From Candidatus Heimdallarchaeota archaeon (GTDB lineage: Archaea; Asgardarchaeota; Heimdallarchaeia; Hodarchaeales; S146-22): a stretch of DNA of 8,040 nt. The notes below the pieces were generated by a model. That model saw nothing but the letters and a program-made list of their open reading frames with translations. It ran no database searches and had not been told where the DNA came from. Where the stretch lies: the NCBI GenBank assembly GCA_015520535.1, contig WAPZ01000717.1:1-8040 (forward strand). Direction: 5' to 3'. Positions 6,491-8,040 of the stretch are shown here, piece by piece. The translations under genes and the position numbers were made by a program. Positions within the stretch are counted from its first letter, which is position 1, and every line of letters begins with the position of its first letter.

Positions 6491-6496
6491 TCACCT
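6491..6496 (-). promoter_or_regulatory. Ribosome-binding site AGGTGA that decides the exchanger start
   Basis: AGGTGA on the - strand ends 8 bases before the ATG at 6482. The in-frame GTG at 6494 is part of this element, the same arrangement as at the beta-helix gene. Confidence 0.6.
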
Positions 6497-6556
6497 AAAC
6501 ACATGCACATCATAAAAATATCGTCCCATGATGAGTAGCTCTTCAATTCTCAGCAA

Positions 6557-6570
6557 GATTTATAATAATT
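6557..6570. promoter_or_regulatory. Possible shared TATA region between exchanger and acetyltransferase genes
   Basis: The stretch around TTTATAATAATT reads as TATA-like on both strands (TTATAATAA on +, TTATTATAAA on -). It could serve leftward transcription of the exchanger (start near 6535) and rightward transcription of the acetyltransferase (start near 6590). No BRE was clearly recognised. Confidence 0.3.
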
Positions 6571-6692
6571 TGAGTGTTTCGTTCTTGTAGGTAAAATCAT
6601 CACACCAATAAGGATCTACGTCTTTATTCACAGATGGTTCAGCATTTCAATTATCTAACATTTGTCTTTTCAAAGATAAAGTGGTGTTAAAT

Positions 6693-6761
6693 GTGATCGA
6701 AGGGCAGAAATGTCGATTAAGAATATTAGAAATAGAAGATGCACCAAAGATTCTTGAATAA
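6693..6761 (+). pseudogene. N-terminal part of the GNAT acetyltransferase, ended by in-frame TAA
   Basis: In the same frame as the downstream acetyltransferase, codons from GTG 6693 encode EGQKCRLRILEIEDAPKILE. A TAA follows at 6759-6761, then WNDLELRSYLL. This is the expected first strand and helix of RimJ/RimL-type GNAT enzymes (R-L-R-x-L-E-x-x-D-A, then W-N-D-x-E-x-R-x-Y-L), so one stop codon splits a single domain. GGTG lies 6 bases before the GTG. A one-base change from a tyrosine codon would explain it. Sequencing error, readthrough and true inactivation cannot be separated here. Confidence 0.65.
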
Positions 6762-6776
6762 TGGAATGATTTAGAA

Positions 6777-7292
6777 TTGCGCTCCTATTTATTATCAGTT
6801 CGCCCTAATTCCAAAACTGACGAAGAAGATTTCATGCGAAGAAGTTGGGAAAATTTTACCCGACAAAGTGACTATCTATTTGGCATTGAAACGCTTATTG
6901 ACAACACTTTAATTGGAGCCACCGGTCTTCATGATGTTTCATGGATTAATCGCAACGCCGAACTTGGGATTAGTATCTGGAACAAAGCGTATCATTCAAA
7001 AGGGTATGGCACCGAGGCAATTCAATTACTTTTATTTTATGCGTTTGAAGTTTTGGGACTAAATAGCGTTCAATTAAATGTCTATGAATATAACACACGT
7101 GCTATCAAAGCCTATGAGAAAATAGGGGTTCAACATGTCGGTCGATGGCGCCAAGGGCGATATATGTACGGCAAATTCCATGATGTGATCCTCATGGATA
7201 TACTGGCAAGTGAATTTCGCCTCCCCAATGAATTAGATACTCTTCTGACCAAAAAATACCGTTTTATCACACAAAAGCCCTTGAATACATAA
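6777..7292 (+). CDS. GNAT-family N-acetyltransferase, RimJ/RimL type (N-terminus separated by a stop)
   Basis: The open part runs 171 codons from a TTG and holds the acetyl-CoA-binding core. GATGLHDV (47-54) is a core strand and AELGISIWNKAYHSKGYGTEA (61-81) includes the pyrophosphate-binding motif, here S-K-G-Y-G-T. The C-terminal half has YEYNTRAIKAYEKIG (103-117) and a final strand (VILMDIL). Family members acetylate protein N-termini, often ribosomal, or small amines and antibiotics; the substrate is unknown here. The TTG at 6777 has no ribosome-binding site and would drop the first strand and helix of the fold, so it is probably not the ancestral start. Including the upstream part from 6693, the length would be about 199 residues, normal for the family. 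The gene is probably either a recent pseudogene or affected by a base error. Confidence 0.7.
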   Translation: MRSYLLSVRPNSKTDEEDFMRRSWENFTRQSDYLFGIETLIDNTLIGATGLHDVSWINRNAELGISIWNKAYHSKGYGTEAIQLLLFYAFEVLGLNSVQLNVYEYNTRAIKAYEKIGVQHVGRWRQGRYMYGKFHDVILMDILASEFRLPNELDTLLTKKYRFITQKPLNT

Positions 7293-7310
7293 CTGGTGGG
7301 AGTAAACGAT

Positions 7311-7337
7311 TTTTAGATATTTTTTTGAATATATCTT
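7311..7337 (+). terminator. Hairpin plus T-run after the acetyltransferase gene
   Basis: AGATAT (7315-7320) and ATATCT (7331-7336) form a 6-bp inverted repeat around a T-rich loop with seven T, starting about 20 bases past the stop at 7292. It is a likely transcription end. Confidence 0.45.
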
Positions 7338-7605
7338 TGTTCTGTGGAATTAAATTTTAATTTCTGATATATTTTCATCTTAAGGGCTATAAACTGAACG
7401 GGTGTGTCTTTCAATAGAGTTAAACTAAGATTATATCTATGGAAAACTGCGATCTATGCTGTACTAAATGTTAAATTCCCACGATCTAACAAATCTTTTT
7501 CGTAACGAAACGAACAACTCAAGGCTTCTAGTAATTTTTCCAAAAACTCTTAAACACAAAAAAAAGACCTCCAAAATAGTAAAGCTTAATAACTAAATGA
7601 ATGTA

Positions 7606-7614
7606 TTATATATA
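7606..7614 (+). promoter_or_regulatory. TATA box of the gene at the right edge
   Basis: TTATATATA is the best TATA match in the window, 30 bases before the ATG at 7645. Archaeal initiation about 25 bases downstream would fall close to the start codon, so the mRNA may have a very short leader and the upstream GGTGA (7628-7632) may not be transcribed. Confidence 0.5.
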
Positions 7615-7644
7615 GCGGTTGAAACATGGTGAACGTGATTAAAA

Positions 7645-8040
7645 ATGGGTCAATATGTCGGATATGTAATCCCTCCACTCATGATTGACGGTCATGCAAA
7701 GATAGAGCTGGATTTTGGTAACATAGTAATTAATGAAAAAGGTATGGCTTTACATTTAGAAAAAAAACTTGCAAAGGAGCATGATCTCTCAATACATCAT
7801 CCAATTTTTCTTTTAGAAAAAAACGGTGTTGATATTACCATAGCCACCGATTCTCCTAAAGTTGAAGGCGAAGAACTCCTACCATTCCTTTCCTTAATTT
7901 CCGTTTTCTGCACCACGGCAGATATCTATTTAATTATTGAACCCGCTGAAACAAAGCTGCTGACGAATTTTTTTGAAATTTTCCTTCCAGAGTTTGGCTT
8001 TGCACCATTTGTCACCCCAAAAGGACGGATTATGAATCGA
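7645..8040 (+). CDS. Unrecognised protein, 3' end beyond the window
   Basis: An ATG at 7645 opens 132 codons with no stop before the window ends, so the gene is partial. The protein starts MGQYVGYVIPPLMIDGHAKI. It is mixed alpha/beta in character, soluble, with no signal peptide or clear membrane segment. Hydrophobic stretches such as LLPFLSLISVF and ADIYLIIEP look like buried strands or helices. I do not recognise a family or any catalytic motif. The start is set by an in-frame stop (TGA at 7636-7638) just upstream and by the TATA box at 7606-7614. The coding statistics look like the neighbours. Confidence 0.65.
   Translation, partial: MGQYVGYVIPPLMIDGHAKIELDFGNIVINEKGMALHLEKKLAKEHDLSIHHPIFLLEKNGVDITIATDSPKVEGEELLPFLSLISVFCTTADIYLIIEPAETKLLTNFFEIFLPEFGFAPFVTPKGRIMNR

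Larger units (their letters stand above)
7293..7644. other. 352-base stretch without a supportable gene
   Basis: AT-rich. It begins with the terminator-like hairpin of the acetyltransferase gene and ends with the promoter of the next gene. In between there is a perfect 13-base inverted repeat, TTTCGT-A-ACGAAA (7498-7510), and an A-run near 7559-7565. I see no tRNA, repeat array or convincing ORF; an 11-codon frame at 7439-7474 is rejected. Confidence 0.5.

Noticed and set aside
7439..7474. 11-codon cysteine-rich frame (MENCDLCCTKC)
   Set aside because: Four cysteines look like a metal-binding peptide, but there is no ribosome-binding site or other support at this length; chance is the simplest reading.

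Overview
The window is AT-rich and looks archaeal. Genes are preceded by GGTGA or GAGG ribosome-binding sites a few bases from the start. TATA-like elements lie about 25-40 bases upstream where a promoter is expected, oligo-T tracts follow the genes, and one small protein is a typical archaeal stand-alone winged helix. A two-membrane-segment protein with B-box and zinc-ribbon fingers and a Uma2-like protein with a coiled-coil tail would suit an Asgard-type archaeon. That lineage call is inference only; no rRNA or marker gene is present.

Layout. A zinc-finger membrane protein (24-686, +) converges on a two-gene unit read leftwards: a long bactofilin-like beta-helix protein (1116-2429, -) followed 52 bases later by a small winged-helix protein (794-1063, -). 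After about 340 non-coding bases comes a Uma2-like PD-(D/E)XK-fold protein with a coiled-coil tail (2771-3667, -). It is divergent from a TaqI-like gamma-class N6-adenine DNA methyltransferase (3808-5256, +). The methyltransferase converges, with 50 bases between stops, on a CaCA-type cation exchanger (5307-6482, -). The exchanger is divergent from a RimJ/RimL-like GNAT acetyltransferase whose reading frame is cut by an in-frame TAA near its N-terminus (6693-7292, +). A 352-base stretch without a gene follows, then a TATA box and the first 132 codons of an unrecognised protein that runs off the end (7645-8040, +).

How the genes relate. The beta-helix and winged-helix genes probably form one transcript. 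The Uma2-like and methyltransferase genes share an upstream region and could be a restriction-modification-like pair, but the nuclease active site looks degenerate by eye, so an orphan methyltransferase is equally likely. The remaining genes show no obvious shared pathway. The best candidates for something little described are the very regular 17-residue (51-bp) VGG beta-helix protein with its linked winged-helix partner, and the interrupted acetyltransferase. Four likely start codons differ from the longest open frame because the ribosome-binding site sits between, or overlaps, the two candidate starts.
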